A stretch of DNA of 64,000 nt, taken from assembly GCA_046349775.1 (NCBI GenBank), contig JAXMBS010000008.1:1-64000 (forward strand), given 5' to 3'. Below, piece by piece: positions 16,028-25,567 of this stretch. The notes beneath the pieces are model-generated. The model made no database searches. It was not told the DNA's origin and worked only from the letters and a program-made list of their open reading frames with translations. Source of the stretch: JAEUIG01 sp046349775. GTDB taxonomy: Bacteria > Planctomycetota > Planctomycetia > Planctomycetales > Planctomycetaceae. The translations under genes were made by a program, and so were the position numbers. Numbering within the stretch: position 1 is the first letter of the stretch; each line of letters starts with the position of its first letter.

Positions 16028-17725
16028 ATGCTCCGTATGCAGCGTCTGATGTTGTGGACGGCCGCGATTCTGTGTGGCTGCGTGTCGATGGTGGCCGCGG
16101 CCGACCCGCCGCTGTCGGGGTTCGCCGGCGACGCGGACGTCGTCATTCGTCTGAAGAATCCGAAGGCGACGATCGAAAAGGCGGCGACGATGGCCGGCAC
16201 CGCCGACGAGAAGCTGGCGGACCAGATTCGGGAGAACGCGCCGTTCATCGGCGTGCTGATTTCCAATCCATCGCTGGCCGGAGTCGACCAGGAACAGGAC
16301 TGGCTGGTGGTCGTGCATGCGAAGTCCGACGCCGATCCGGCCGTGATTTTCTGCATTCCGGCGACTGACGCGGCCGCGCTGCAGGACGCGCTGCCGGAGA
16401 AGATGCAGAAGTTTGCGCGGGACGGCCGGGTGTACTACAGCGAAGACAAAGCGGCGATCGAAACGCTGCAGAAGGGCGCGCCGTCAACCTCCATCACGAG
16501 CGAGATGGATTCAGCGTCGAAAGAGGTGTTCGACCGCGGCGACATTTCGGTGTTCGTCAACGTGGACCATCTGACGGAGGTCTACAAGGACCAGCTCGAG
16601 AAAGGGACTGACCAGCTTGCGCAGCGGATGAAGAATCGGGCGTCGATCCTGAGCATGATGCCCGGGGCGGACGTCGGTTCGGCGATGGACGGGGGGGCGG
16701 AAGCGGGGCGTGAGATCCTCAAGAACACGCGGGCGTTCACGTCGGCGACGACGTTCGCACGCACGGGGCTGAACATCGAAACGCTGGGTCAGTTCAAGTC
16801 CGGGACTTCCACGGCGAGCGCCATGGCGGGGCATCCGGGCGACGCGCTGACGACCGTTTCTCGATTGCCGGAGGGGGCGGTGCTGTACTTCGGCGTCAGC
16901 GGCTCGCTGACCGCCGGGGTCCAGAAGTCGCTGCAGGAGTCGACGGCGCTGGGTGAGCCGATGGACGATCAACAGCAGAAGCTGGACGAGCTGAAAAAGC
17001 AGCTTGCGGAAGTGGCCTACAAAAGCTTTGCCGGGGCGCTGGGCCTGGGACATCGCGAAGACGGGATCCTGCGGGTGGCGTCGATCACGGAGGCCAAGCC
17101 GACCGACAAGGTCCGCGAATTCACTGCGGCCGCCGCAAAACTGTCGAGCGTGGAATTGGAAGGGCAGGGGATCAAGCAGGAAGCCGAGTACAAACGCGAC
17201 GAGGAAAAGGCCGGCGACCGCCCCGTCGATGTGATGACGATCACCACCACCGTCGACCCGAACGTCAATCCGTTCTTCGGGTCCATCCTGACGCAGATCA
17301 ATTCGTTCCTGTTTGGCCCGCGCGGGATGGAGATGCGCTATGCGTGGTGGGACGACAAGTTCCTGTACGCGCTCGGCGGCGGTCCGGAAGCGATGGAAGC
17401 TGCGGTGAAATGCGCGGACGGGTCCGCGCCGAACGGCACGGAGACCTACCGCGATGGTCTGCTGGAGAAGCCGAACGTGCTGGTGCTGCTGGACGTGCAG
17501 CGGATCGCGTATCGCGCGCTGAAGGCGGCGTCAGAATCGCCGGAACTCAATCTGCCGATCGACGCGAAGGTCCTGGGGAAAGAGGAGCCGACGCCGTCGT
17601 TCATCGGTTTCTCCGCAGCCACCGAGAACGAAGCGCTGCGGAGCAAGACGCAAGTGCCGTCCCAGCAGTTGTACCGGATCGTGCAACTGGCGATCTTCGC
17701 GCGGATGGCGCAGCAGCGGCGATAG
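16028..17725 (+). CDS. Secreted protein of unknown function (DUF3352-like)
   Basis: A 565-residue protein. It begins with a signal peptide (LMLWTAAILCGCVSMVAAAD), with possible starts at 16028 or 16037. The mature part is an alpha/beta protein without transmembrane segments: LSGFAGDADVVIRLKNPKAT, RGDISVFVNVDHLTEVYKDQ, LPEGAVLYFGVSGSLTAGVQ and 'FLYALGGGPEAMEAAV'. This repeated pattern of 'self-evaluation' beta-strands resembles DUF3352-type secreted proteins of planctomycetes. No catalytic motif is visible. The frame is intact. A 9-bp perfect hairpin follows the stop. Confidence 0.7.
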   Translation: MLRMQRLMLWTAAILCGCVSMVAAADPPLSGFAGDADVVIRLKNPKATIEKAATMAGTADEKLADQIRENAPFIGVLISNPSLAGVDQEQDWLVVVHAKSDADPAVIFCIPATDAAALQDALPEKMQKFARDGRVYYSEDKAAIETLQKGAPSTSITSEMDSASKEVFDRGDISVFVNVDHLTEVYKDQLEKGTDQLAQRMKNRASILSMMPGADVGSAMDGGAEAGREILKNTRAFTSATTFARTGLNIETLGQFKSGTSTASAMAGHPGDALTTVSRLPEGAVLYFGVSGSLTAGVQKSLQESTALGEPMDDQQQKLDELKKQLAEVAYKSFAGALGLGHREDGILRVASITEAKPTDKVREFTAAAAKLSSVELEGQGIKQEAEYKRDEEKAGDRPVDVMTITTTVDPNVNPFFGSILTQINSFLFGPRGMEMRYAWWDDKFLYALGGGPEAMEAAVKCADGSAPNGTETYRDGLLEKPNVLVLLDVQRIAYRALKAASESPELNLPIDAKVLGKEEPTPSFIGFSAATENEALRSKTQVPSQQLYRIVQLAIFARMAQQRR

Positions 17726-17737
17726 TTGTACGCGAAT

Positions 17738-17769
17738 GCAGCCCGGTTGCTCCCCAGCACCCGGGCTGC
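17738..17769. terminator. Hairpin between convergent genes
   Basis: GCAGCCCGG (17738-17746) and CCGGGCTGC (17761-17769) form a perfect 9-bp stem with a 14-base loop between the stop of the secreted-protein gene (17725) and the stop of the VOC gene (17781). No T-tract is present, so factor-independent termination is uncertain. Confidence 0.45.
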
Positions 17770-17780
17770 TGCGCGCGCCG

Positions 17781-18279
17781 TTATGCGCCGGCAAACGCCC
17801 GCTGGAGCGTGGCGATGTCGAGCTTCTTCATCGGAAAGAGTGCCTGCATCACGCGGCCGGTTTTTTGCGGATCGGGGTCGGACAGCAGCTTGGGCAGGAT
17901 CGCAGGGACAACCTGCCATGACAGGCCGAACCTGTCCTTCAGCCATCCGCACTGCTGGGTGGCCGGATCGCTGCCGGCGGTCAGCCTGTCCCAGTAGTGG
18001 TCGATCTCCGCCTGCGTCTCGCAGTGGACCTGCAGCGAGATTGCCTCGGTGAATTGGTACATCGGGCCGCCGTTGAGCGCCGTGAAGGGCTGGCGGTCGA
18101 GTTCAAAAGCCACGGTCAGCACCGATCCCGGCGGGCGGCCGTGGATCTCCTGGCCCGCTGCCGTAGTAGGTGATCTGGCCGATTTTCGAGTGGGGGAAGA
18201 TCGCGGTGTAAAACCGCGCGGCGTCTTCGGCCTGGCTGTCGAACCACAGGCAGGGGGTAATAAGAGGAGCGATGGCCAT
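17781..18279 (-). pseudogene. VOC family (PhnB/glyoxalase-like) protein, single frameshift
   Basis: The start at 18279 gives MAIAPLITPCLWFDSQAEDA and ARFYTAIFPHSKIGQITYYG, the standard first beta-alpha-beta unit of PhnB-like VOC proteins. Near 18165 the frame shifts by one base. The second frame continues with GQEIHGRPPGSVLTVAFELD, FTALNGGPMYQFTEAISLQV and CGWLKDRFGLSWQVVPAILP, and ends QALFPMKKLDIATLQRAFAG. Together these make a normal protein of about 165 residues with both halves of the family, so one base has been lost near AGCGGGCC. The family includes 3-demethylubiquinone methyltransferase-like and antibiotic-resistance-like proteins; the substrate is unknown. It is probably intact in the organism. 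Confidence 0.8.
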
Positions 18280-18599
18280 GGTGCTGGTTCCCACGTGGAG
18301 CGTGTGTGTGAATGACTGTCGAGACGTCGAACGGCCGGAGTCGAATTCGACCTGATTCTGCCGGCATCTGCGCAAGATCTGCTGGAAACTGGAACCGACA
18401 GCCGAGGTTTGAACCACGGGAAAAAGCCGATGGTTCGCCGGCATTTCTGACTTCCAGAAGCGGCGATTCCGGCAATTTGCAGCGAAACCATAATTCAACG
18501 GTCCGGGGCAGGTCCGACCGGTGTTACATGACCCCCTCACCTCTTGGCAGTCACTTCATCTCGAACAGGCGCACCTGCATGCGATCGACGATTGCGGCG

Positions 18600-20246
18600 G
18601 CGGATTGATGCTGGTCGTGGTCGGCGCCCGGGATTGTGGTGGCTCAGCCTCGCAGGGGCCTGGCGGGCGGGGGCCCACGCGGGCCGGAGGCCGGGTGGGA
18701 CCGCCGCCACGACTCGGCAGCCGATCCGACAGTGCCGACGCAGCGCGCCGAAGATCGCAAGGGGCAGCGGGGCCTGATCGAAAACGGCGACCTGGAGATC
18801 GCCGACGGCGGCAAGCACAATCACTCGGTTTCGATCTGACCGGTGACTGCCTCTACGCCTATCTAGGGGATCCAACCAGGGACCGCGTGGGTTGGGGCGT
18901 ACGGCTGGTTCGGGACGCGACGCGGTGACGGGAAGCTGGCAGGGTCAACTGTCCTGTCGCGTCCAGGGCCTGGGCTCCGCCGAAGGGCAGCTGCGGTTCC
19001 GTATCCGGGGACTCGCTCAACCGTCACTGCATCAGCGAGCCGGCAACTCTTCCTGCGCGGCGAGTTCTTTGCAAAGGGGGGCGAGAATGCGCTCGATGCG
19101 GTCAGCCAGAACCTGTACGGTGCACTGGAGCAGTCTCGCCGCGACAATCCCAGCGGCGACGCCGGCCCGCAGGCGACGACGATCTGGCAATCGTACGAAA
19201 TGAAATTCCGCCTGCCATTCCCGGAGGTCGACACCCTGCGGCTGTCAGTGGGCTTCAAGGATGGCGACGGGACCGGGGATGCGGCGGACTTCCTGCTGGA
19301 CGACGTCCAGCTTGACCTGATCGACGACCCGGCCGAATACGTCGCTGCCTTTGCGGAACGGACGGCGACGCCGACAGCGCCGCCGCCGGCTCTTGCGCAA
19401 CTTACTCCGATCGGCGGCCGCTGGTATTACGATCCGCGCGGCGCGTCGGCCGAAGTGCCTGCGCAATTCGACCACACGAACGCCGACCGGCTATTCTACT
19501 TGGCCGACCGTCTGGAAACGCCCTTCGCCGACAACATGACGGCGTGGCTGAAACGCGGCTACCTGGACGTCAACGGCAAGTCGGTGGCGCAGGACCGGTT
19601 TGTCCCGGACAACGTCGTCGTGTCGTTTACGCGGACGCACCTGGTCCTGCATTCGCACAACTTGCCGAATCATCCGACGGCCGTCTTCCCGGACGTCACC
19701 CGCTCGCTTGACGGCAACCCGCACCACATCCGCGAGCAGGACCAGACGTTCTACCTGCCGCTGGAACCTCGCGTGAATCCGCAGCATGAGCCGCTGCGCG
19801 GGTTCCAGAATCGGTACGTCATGAACATGGGGCCGATTGGTGTGGCCTGCAACGGCGTCGTGTTCTTCGACCCGTTCGATGCCGACGCCGAGGATGCCTT
19901 GTGGCGGCTCGATCGCTGCTGCGGACATCCTAGCCCGATGGAGCAGTATCACTACCACAAGTACCCGGTCTGCGTGAAAACCCCCTGGATCGACGACGGC
20001 ACGGCCCACTCGCCGCTGATCGGCTTCGCGTTCGACGGGTTCCCGGTCTACGGACCGTATGAATCGGCCGGCGTGATGGCGAAGGACGACCAGGAGCGTC
20101 CGCTGAACGAGTTCAACCTGCACGAAGATCCGGCGCGCGGCCCGCACTACCACGTGACGCCGGGGAAGTTCCCACACATCATTGGTGGGTATTGGGGCGT
20201 TACGGAGCCGCGAAACGTGCGGCGGGGGCGGCCGCCACGGGGGTGA
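18600..20246 (+). pseudogene. YHYH domain protein with N-terminal carbohydrate-binding-like domain, multiply frameshifted
   Basis: From about 19048 to 20246 the frame is open. It contains GENALDAVSQNLYGALEQSR, the end of a jelly-roll-like domain (DAADFLLDDVQLDLIDDP), and then the YHYH domain with MNMGPIGVACNGVVFFDPFD, EQYHYHKYPVCVKTPW (the name-giving motif), FAFDGFPVYGPYES and GPHYHVTPGKFPHIIGGYWG. Upstream, coding pieces appear in alternating frames: LIENGDLEIADGGK near 18777, FDLTGDCLYAYLGDPT, GSWQGQLSCRVQGLG, and DSLNRHCISEPATL near 19011-19045. These fit one domain resembling planctomycete carbohydrate-binding modules, interrupted by at least four small indels. The N-terminus and signal peptide are not resolved, so the start given is approximate. 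It is probably a secreted protein of unknown function. Confidence 0.72.
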
Positions 20247-20310
20247 GCCCCTCGAAGCGACAATTGACGAATGATCTCAATAGTCAATTGCCATTCGCTG
20301 GCGACGCACG

Positions 20311-21118
20311 TCACCCCTCGCACACCGCTCGCATCTTCTCCAGTCCCAGCCGGGCGACATCCAGCGGGTCGCGCTGCCAGAGATCTTCGCGGAAGAGTTC
20401 CAGCGAGAGGAACCGGTTGTAGTCGATCTGTTTGAGCAGCGCGACGTAGCGCCGGAGGTCGACCACGCCATCGCCGGGCAGGACGCGGTCGGCGTCCCCC
20501 TGCAGATGCGCGGCGGGCTGGCCGGGGGAGTCGTTGAAGTGGCTGATGGCGATCTGTTCGGGGCGGAGCCTCGCGATGGCTTCGTGGTTCGACCCGCCGC
20601 GAAAATCGTGGAACGGATCGATGACGACGGTCGCGTCGAGATGGTCCGCTCCATTGAGCACCTGCAACGGCGGTGAGTTCACTTCGTCGACAAACCCGAG
20701 GTACTCGAACGCGGGTCGGACGCCGTACTGGCGGCCGAGTTCCAGGAGCGCACGGTACTGCCGCGCCAGCAACGCGTAATCGACTGTTGCTTGCGGCGGG
20801 GGGCCGGAGATGACGTGCGGCATACAAGGGCGGCGGTGTTCTCCAGCCGGCGATGACGTCCATATCGGCGGCGTATTCAGGCAACCCGGGGTCCCACCAG
20901 CCCTTGCAGAGATAAATCGTTGTCGGCACTTGCAGACCGCGATCGTCGAGTGCTTTGCGCACGTCGCTGATTCTTCCGCCGGAGGAGAGGAACGCCTCCA
21001 GGTCATCATGCCAGATTTCCAGGCCCTCATAGCCGGCTGCGGCAGCAACGCGGATCTTGTCGAGCAACGGCGTCGGCTTGATCGTGCTGGAGTTCAGGCA
21101 GTAGCGAAAGGGGGACAT
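20311..21118 (-). pseudogene. Sugar phosphate isomerase/epimerase, one frameshift
   Basis: The start at 21118 gives MSPFRYCLNSSTIKPTPLLD, AAAGYEGLEIWHDDLEAFLS and LQVPTTIYLCKGWWDPGLPE, the first half of a TIM-barrel xylose isomerase-like protein. Near 20835 the frame shifts, and the second half reads HVISGPPPQATVDYALLARQ, FEYLGFVDEVNSPPLQVLNG, ATVVIDPFHDFRGGSNHEAI, IAISHFNDSPGQPAAHLQGD and NRFLSLELFREDLWQRDPLD. All expected metal-binding Glu/Asp/His positions are present across the two frames, so a single indel in an otherwise normal gene of about 268 codons is the simplest reading. There is no signal peptide, unlike the paralog at 14796-15764. The substrate is unknown. Confidence 0.8.
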
Positions 21119-21502
21119 GGCGGCGTGCGGTCGTATTGGGAGTGCGAGGGATGAATTTGATCCAGACTACTGCTGCGCTGCAGATGGAACAACTGCGGGC
21201 GGAACCGCAGCAGCGTCCCCGATAGCGGGACCCGGAAAGGCCAGGGGCCAGCATGCAGGTCGCCAGTGCCGGTTACTGAACACCAAGCAAAGATTGTTAA
21301 GAAAGCGCAAATCGGGCGGGAGAATTGTCCGTTACTTCGCTGGCTGGCCGCCGAAAACTCACGATTCGAGTGCGTCGCCAGAATTCTTCATTTGTTCATT
21401 TGTCCTTCACAATTGGGCCGGATACTCCCGCCACGCAGTTGCTGCCTGGCGTGTGGGCGAGGCAGCGTCCCGGCCCAGTCTCCTCAGAGGACAGGTTTCG
21501 TC
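21119..21502. other. Intergenic region upstream of DUF1559 gene
   Basis: A 384-base gap between divergent genes. No credible open frame. It should hold the promoters of both neighbours. CAGAGGACAG about 10 bases before the ATG at 21503 is a plausible ribosome binding site. Confidence 0.5.
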
Positions 21503-22591
21503 ATGAACAGGTTGGATAGACATCGTACGCGCTCGAAAAGAGGTTTTACGCTGATTGAGTTGCTGGTCGTGATCGCGATTATCGCGGTCCTGATCGCCCT
21601 GCTGCTCCCCGCCGTGCAGCAGGCCCGCGAAGCGGCCCGCCGCACGCAGTGCAGAACAACCTGCACCAGATGGGGATCGCGATTCACAACTATCTCGATA
21701 CGTACTCGCGGCTGCCGACGTCCGGTGAAAGCACAGACGAGACGACGAACCCGACGACGCGGCGATTCTTCCCGGTGTCGTTCTTTACGGCGATCCTGCC
21801 GTATGTCGATCAGGCGAACGTGTACAACGCGTATAACTTCAGCCTGCACTACACGGTTGGCACGAATCAGATTGCGGCTCAGACGAAGATTGACATGTTT
21901 CGTTGCCCGTCGAGCACGACCGGCGCGGATCAGCTGAAGTACGGACTGACGGACTACATGCCGGTGGCGTATGTGGACTTCAATGCGACCGGTTACCGGG
22001 GGGGCGTGGCGGGCGCCTACACGGCCAACGTCCGGGGATGGATTTCGGTGGGTTGCTGGGCTGGTGCAATAAGATCGCCGTTGCGACCGACGGTTTGAGC
22101 AACACGATCGCCGTCGTGGAAGACGCCGGCCGCCCGGACAACAACGGCGGCTCGTACGACATTCGGGGGTTGGTTCGTTGCTCGGATATCCGGCCGGCGC
22201 CCCGGCGGGCTACTGGGATCCAACGCAGCTCGCTGCCGCGAAGAACCAGACTCCGTATGTCGCAGGCGGGAATTTCGGCGTTCCGGGCCGCTGGGCCGAT
22301 CCGGACAGTGGCAGCGGCATCTCCGGCCCGCCGAACGGTCAGGCAACGCAGAAGATCAGCAGAACAAGACTCCGTTCGGTGGTCCGCAGGGAGCAGTGAC
22401 GCCGGGCAGCGGCATTCCGTGCCCGTGGAGCGTCAGCAACTGCGGCGAATGACGAACCCTACAGCCAGCACGTTGGTGGCTGCGTTCTGCTGGGGGACGG
22501 CAGTGCCCGGTTCATCAGTGAGAACACCGACTTCAACACGGTGCGCCGCCTCGCGAATCCGAAGGACGGCGAGCCGGTCGGCGACTTCTAA
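21503..22591 (+). pseudogene. DUF1559 domain-containing protein, several frameshifts
   Basis: The ATG at 21503 opens MNRLDRHRTRSKRGFTLIEL and the helix LLVVIAIIAVLIALLLPAVQ, the class III prepilin-like leader with a G/FTLIE cleavage site. After RRTQC (near 21652) one base is missing, and the next frame continues NNLHQMGIAIHNYLDTYSRL, FFPVSFFTAILPYVDQANVY and MFRCPSSTTGADQLKYGLTD. Near 22055 it shifts again to IAVATDGLSNTIAVVEDAGR, then near 22180 to LGYPAGAPAGYWDPTQLAAA. The end, SARFISENTDFNTVRRLANP and GEPVGDF, is the canonical DUF1559 C-terminus at 22591. All family segments are present in order, so this is one gene of about 362 residues damaged by three or more indels. It is followed by a strong terminator and a small lipoprotein gene. 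Confidence 0.87.
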
Positions 22592-22636
22592 CGTCGTTGC
22601 ATTCGGTGGAGTTTGCCTGCGTCATCGTGGTTCAGG

Positions 22637-22674
22637 TCGCCCGGGAGCAGTTGCTGTTCCCGGGCGATTGTTTC
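22637..22674 (+). terminator. Rho-independent terminator after DUF1559
   Basis: A 10-bp perfect stem, TCGCCCGGGA (22637-22646) with TCCCGGGCGA (22658-22667), is followed by TTGTTTC. It lies 46 bases after the DUF1559 stop. Confidence 0.85.
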
Positions 22675-22754
22675 AGTGCTCTGTAGTCCATGGCATCAGC
22701 GAGTGTGCGTCGCACCGGGGATGCCTGGACGCTTTCAGTGAGGTCGTAGCTGCC

Positions 22755-23183
22755 ATGAGGATGAACGTCTGCGTCGGAAAACTGGCAGGATGGGGCCTGT
22801 TGATATGCCTCGCGGCCGGCTGCGGAGGTTCGGATGCTCCGAAAATTGAGACGCCGGACGCATTTCCGTTCGTCCAGGCCAAGGTGGAAATGGATGGCAA
22901 AATCGTCGAGAACGCGATCGTGACGTTGCAGGACGAAAAGAACAAAGAGCGGAAAATTGTGGGGGCGTTCGATTCTGAAAGCGATTGTTACCGGTTCGTC
23001 ACGACGGAAGGGAAGACGAAGAAAGCGGGCGTGCCGGAAGGCACATACAAGGTCGTGGTCAAGCCGGGAAGAAGCACGCGGGTGAAGATCCCACCCAAGT
23101 ATGGCAAGCCGGACACCAGCGACCTGACGGCATCGATCCAACCCGGCGAGAATTTCCTGCCGGCGTTTCAATTGACGCCGTAA
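22755..23183 (+). CDS. Small lipoprotein, carboxypeptidase-regulatory-like
   Basis: A 142-residue protein. The lipoprotein signal is MNVCVGKLAGWGLLICLAAG followed by C, a lipobox of the form LAAGC. The rest is a small beta-sandwich: FPFVQAKVEMDGKIVENAIV, 'GAFDSESDCYRFVTTEG' and AGVPEGTYKVVVKP, the signature of the 'carboxypeptidase regulatory-like domain' lipoproteins that follow DUF1559 genes in planctomycetes. The start at 22755 or at the Met two codons later is equally possible. Attachment to a membrane by the lipidated Cys is expected; the function is unknown. The DUF1559 terminator separates it from that gene, so it may have its own promoter. Confidence 0.85.
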   Translation: MRMNVCVGKLAGWGLLICLAAGCGGSDAPKIETPDAFPFVQAKVEMDGKIVENAIVTLQDEKNKERKIVGAFDSESDCYRFVTTEGKTKKAGVPEGTYKVVVKPGRSTRVKIPPKYGKPDTSDLTASIQPGENFLPAFQLTP

Positions 23184-23219
23184 GCGTCTGCGCGGGACGG
23201 CGTGCATCACCGTGAGTCG

Positions 23220-23648
23220 ATGAAGCAGAACATCCTGATTCTATGCACAGGGAATTCGTGTCGCAGCCAGATGGCCGAAGGGTACTTCCGCCAGCTGGCG
23301 GGTGATCGCTTTGACGTGTACAGCGCCGGCCTGTCGCCCAAGGACCGCGTGCATCCCCTGGCGGTGCAGGTGATGGCGGAGGACGGAGTCGATATCTCTG
23401 CTCAACGGCCGACGGACCTGAGCAAGTATTTGGGCAAAATGGCGGTCAGTTTTCTGATCATCGTCTGCAGTCGCGCCGACCAGAGTTGCCCCCGCGTGTT
23501 TCCCGGGATGGGACAGCGACTGTATTGGCCGTTTGACGACCCGGATGCGTTTGTCGGGTCGGAGGCGGCCACGCTGGATGAATTCCGACGCGTCCGCGAC
23601 CAGATCAAGCGGCAGATTCGCGGCTGGCTCGCGGAGACGATCGTGTAA
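23220..23648 (+). CDS. arsC: Arsenate reductase ArsC, low-molecular-weight phosphatase family
   Basis: A 142-residue protein. NILILCTGNSCRSQMAEGYF carries the CX5R phosphate-binding loop (Cys near residue 9, then Arg) of LMW-PTP/ArsC. FDVYSAGLSPKDRVHPLAVQ and 'RPTDLSKYL' match arsenate reductases. IIVCSRADQSCPRVFPG holds the second and third redox cysteines used in thioredoxin-coupled reduction, and YWPFDDPDAFVG ends the core. The expected reaction is reduction of arsenate to arsenite using thioredoxin. No ArsR, ArsB or Acr3 gene is next to it. The start MKQNILILC at 23220 is preferred over an upstream in-frame Met because it places the P-loop at the normal distance. Confidence 0.88.
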   Translation: MKQNILILCTGNSCRSQMAEGYFRQLAGDRFDVYSAGLSPKDRVHPLAVQVMAEDGVDISAQRPTDLSKYLGKMAVSFLIIVCSRADQSCPRVFPGMGQRLYWPFDDPDAFVGSEAATLDEFRRVRDQIKRQIRGWLAETIV

Positions 23649-23656
23649 GGCCGGTA

Positions 23657-24646
23657 CTACCCGGCAGAGTTGACGGCCACGCTGCTGCCGCAGGCTGCTG
23701 ATTCCAGGACCGCCGCGGTGAAATCAAACACCGGGCGGGCGCAGGCCAACGGCGCGCGGTTTTCGTCCCGTCCGTCGAGGACGTCCAGAAAGGCCGAGAC
23801 AGGGTTCGTTTCCGGCTCCAATGGCCGCAATGGTTCGACCTGGTTGCCGCGTGCCAGCCAGGCGCGCCCGTCCCGGATGAGCAGATCCGCCTCCGCACAA
23901 TACACGTGCAGGTCTTCACCCAGCGCGTGGGCGTGGCCCACGAAGTCCAGCGTGAGGGGCACGTCTTCCGCCAGCACGGCCGACACCGAAGAGACGACTT
24001 CGACGCGGCTGCCGCATTTCCAGGAGCGGGCGAAGACCTCGCGGGCCGCGAGCCCGGTGACAAAGAACACCGCGTCGATTTTGTGACTGCCGGCATCGCC
24101 CACGAAGCCGCCGAAGTTGACGTCCGGATCGTCGCGCCACGAGCCCGCGATTGTCGACTGCCAGTCCTCGCGGACATTCATCGTCACGGCGCGCACGGGG
24201 CCCCATTTGCCGGACAGGATCTCCCGGCGGAGCGTGCGATACGTGGACCAGCTTCGCCGTTGATAGGCGATTGCCGAGTGCGCCGGCCCGGCCGCGGAGG
24301 CCGCGATGAGTTGGTCGATCCGTTCGCGTGAGTCAGCCAGCGGCTTCTCACAGAGGACGTGCAGGCCGCGCGACAGGCAGAGGGCTACCTGCTCGAAATG
24401 TGCGGCGGTCGGCGTGCAGACAATGATGATGTCGGGAGTGGTTCGCGACAGCAGCGTCGGCAGGTCCGGTGCGACCGCCGCGCGGGCGGCGTACTGGCTG
24501 CGAAGTCGCTCGGCGGCCGCGTCGTGCTGGTCCGTCAGGGCCACGATCCTGGCGCGCCCGTCGGCGACCAGCCGTTCGGCATGCACCAGCCCCATCCGGC
24601 CGCAGCCGACGATGCCAACTGTCCGGTGACGGTGTGGATCTTCCAT
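23657..24646 (-). CDS. Gfo/Idh/MocA family oxidoreductase
   Basis: A 329-residue NAD(P)-dependent dehydrogenase. TVGIVGCGRMGLVHAERLVA is the Rossmann nucleotide-binding loop (GxGxxG-like), and IIIVCTPTAAHFEQVALCLS and HVLCEKPLADSRERIDQLIA hold the family's CEKP motif with the catalytic Lys. SYAIAYQRR-like (AIAYQRRSWSTYRTLRREI) and VNFGGFVGDAGSHKIDAVFF match the substrate domain, where DAGSHKID contains the His of the catalytic site. It has no signal peptide. It acts on a sugar, inositol or related polyol; the exact substrate is not predictable. It is convergent with arsC, separated by 8 bases. Confidence 0.88.
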   Translation of the reverse strand: MEDPHRHRTVGIVGCGRMGLVHAERLVADGRARIVALTDQHDAAAERLRSQYAARAAVAPDLPTLLSRTTPDIIIVCTPTAAHFEQVALCLSRGLHVLCEKPLADSRERIDQLIAASAAGPAHSAIAYQRRSWSTYRTLRREILSGKWGPVRAVTMNVREDWQSTIAGSWRDDPDVNFGGFVGDAGSHKIDAVFFVTGLAAREVFARSWKCGSRVEVVSSVSAVLAEDVPLTLDFVGHAHALGEDLHVYCAEADLLIRDGRAWLARGNQVEPLRPLEPETNPVSAFLDVLDGRDENRAPLACARPVFDFTAAVLESAACGSSVAVNSAG

Positions 24647-24733
24647 TCGTTCAGGATACGTTCAAAACGGGAGGCGGCCCCGGGACTTCACGATTCGCTG
24701 TCATGGTCTGCAACGCCGATCTACACTGGCGGC

Positions 24734-25408
24734 ATGAAACATGTCGTGCTCTTTGATATCGACGGGACGCTGCTCAGCACGGGCGGAGCCGGGCAGCGGG
24801 CCATGGAACGGGCGCTGCACACGGCTTTCGGGTTTGACGACCGGGAGTGTGACGTGCCGGCCGCCGGTCGCACGGACTGGCGATCACGCTGGACCTGTTC
24901 CGGCTGCACAACGTCGCCGACGAACCGGCCAACCGCATCCGGTTCTGGCAGGCGTATCTGCGGCATTTGCCGGAGACACTGGGCGAACTGAACGGCCGCG
25001 TGCTGCCGGGGATTGTGCAGATTCTCGACATCCTGGTCCAGCGGGGAGATACCTCGCTGGGCACGTTGACCGGCAACCTGCGACAGGGGCGCTGCCAGGC
25101 CGCGACATTACGGGCTGGACCATCATTTCCAGTTTGGGGGGTTCGGCGACGAGCATCTGGACCGCGACGATGTGGCAAGGCTGGGCGCTGGTGGAGGCCT
25201 GCCGGCACCTTGATCGCGACGTCTCGCCCGACTGCATCAGCGTGGTGGGGGACACGCCCTCGGATATCCGAGTGCACGGGCGATCGGCGCCCGCGCGGTG
25301 GCGGTTGCGACGGGGGTGTTTCCGCGCGAAGTGTTGCAGCAATCGCAGCCGGACTGCCTCCTGGATGACTTTACCGATCCGAGCGCCTGGCTGCAGCAGT
25401 TGGTATAA
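24734..25408 (+). pseudogene. HAD family hydrolase (phosphoglycolate phosphatase-like), frameshifted
   Basis: The start MKHVVLFDIDGTLLSTGGAG holds HAD motif I (DxDGT). 'RAMERALHTAFGFDDREC' then 'AAGRTDW' follow. Near 24885 the frame shifts: DLFRLHNVADEPANRIRFWQ, LGELNGRVLPGIVQILDILV and DTSLGTLTGNLRQG (motif II, T in GTLTGN). Near 25100 the frame changes again, with FQFGGFGDEHLDRDDVARL (cap/core junction), a motif resembling VVGDTPSDI near 25243, and VFPREVLQQSQPDCLLDDFT ending WLQQLV at 25408. All HAD motifs are recoverable, so this is a normal phosphatase gene of about 225 codons with three or more indels. Confidence 0.75.
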
Positions 25409-25567
25409 TCGGGGATGGCCGTTCGTATAGACAAGTGCTTGACGCTGTCGGACGGCGAGTGTTACAAGGCTGAATATGACCTCACGCGGGTAGAAGGCTT
25501 GCGGTGCGCCGGCGATCCTAGGTGGGATCGGGAGCTTCGCGAGCGGGAGAGACGTTTCGGCGGGACC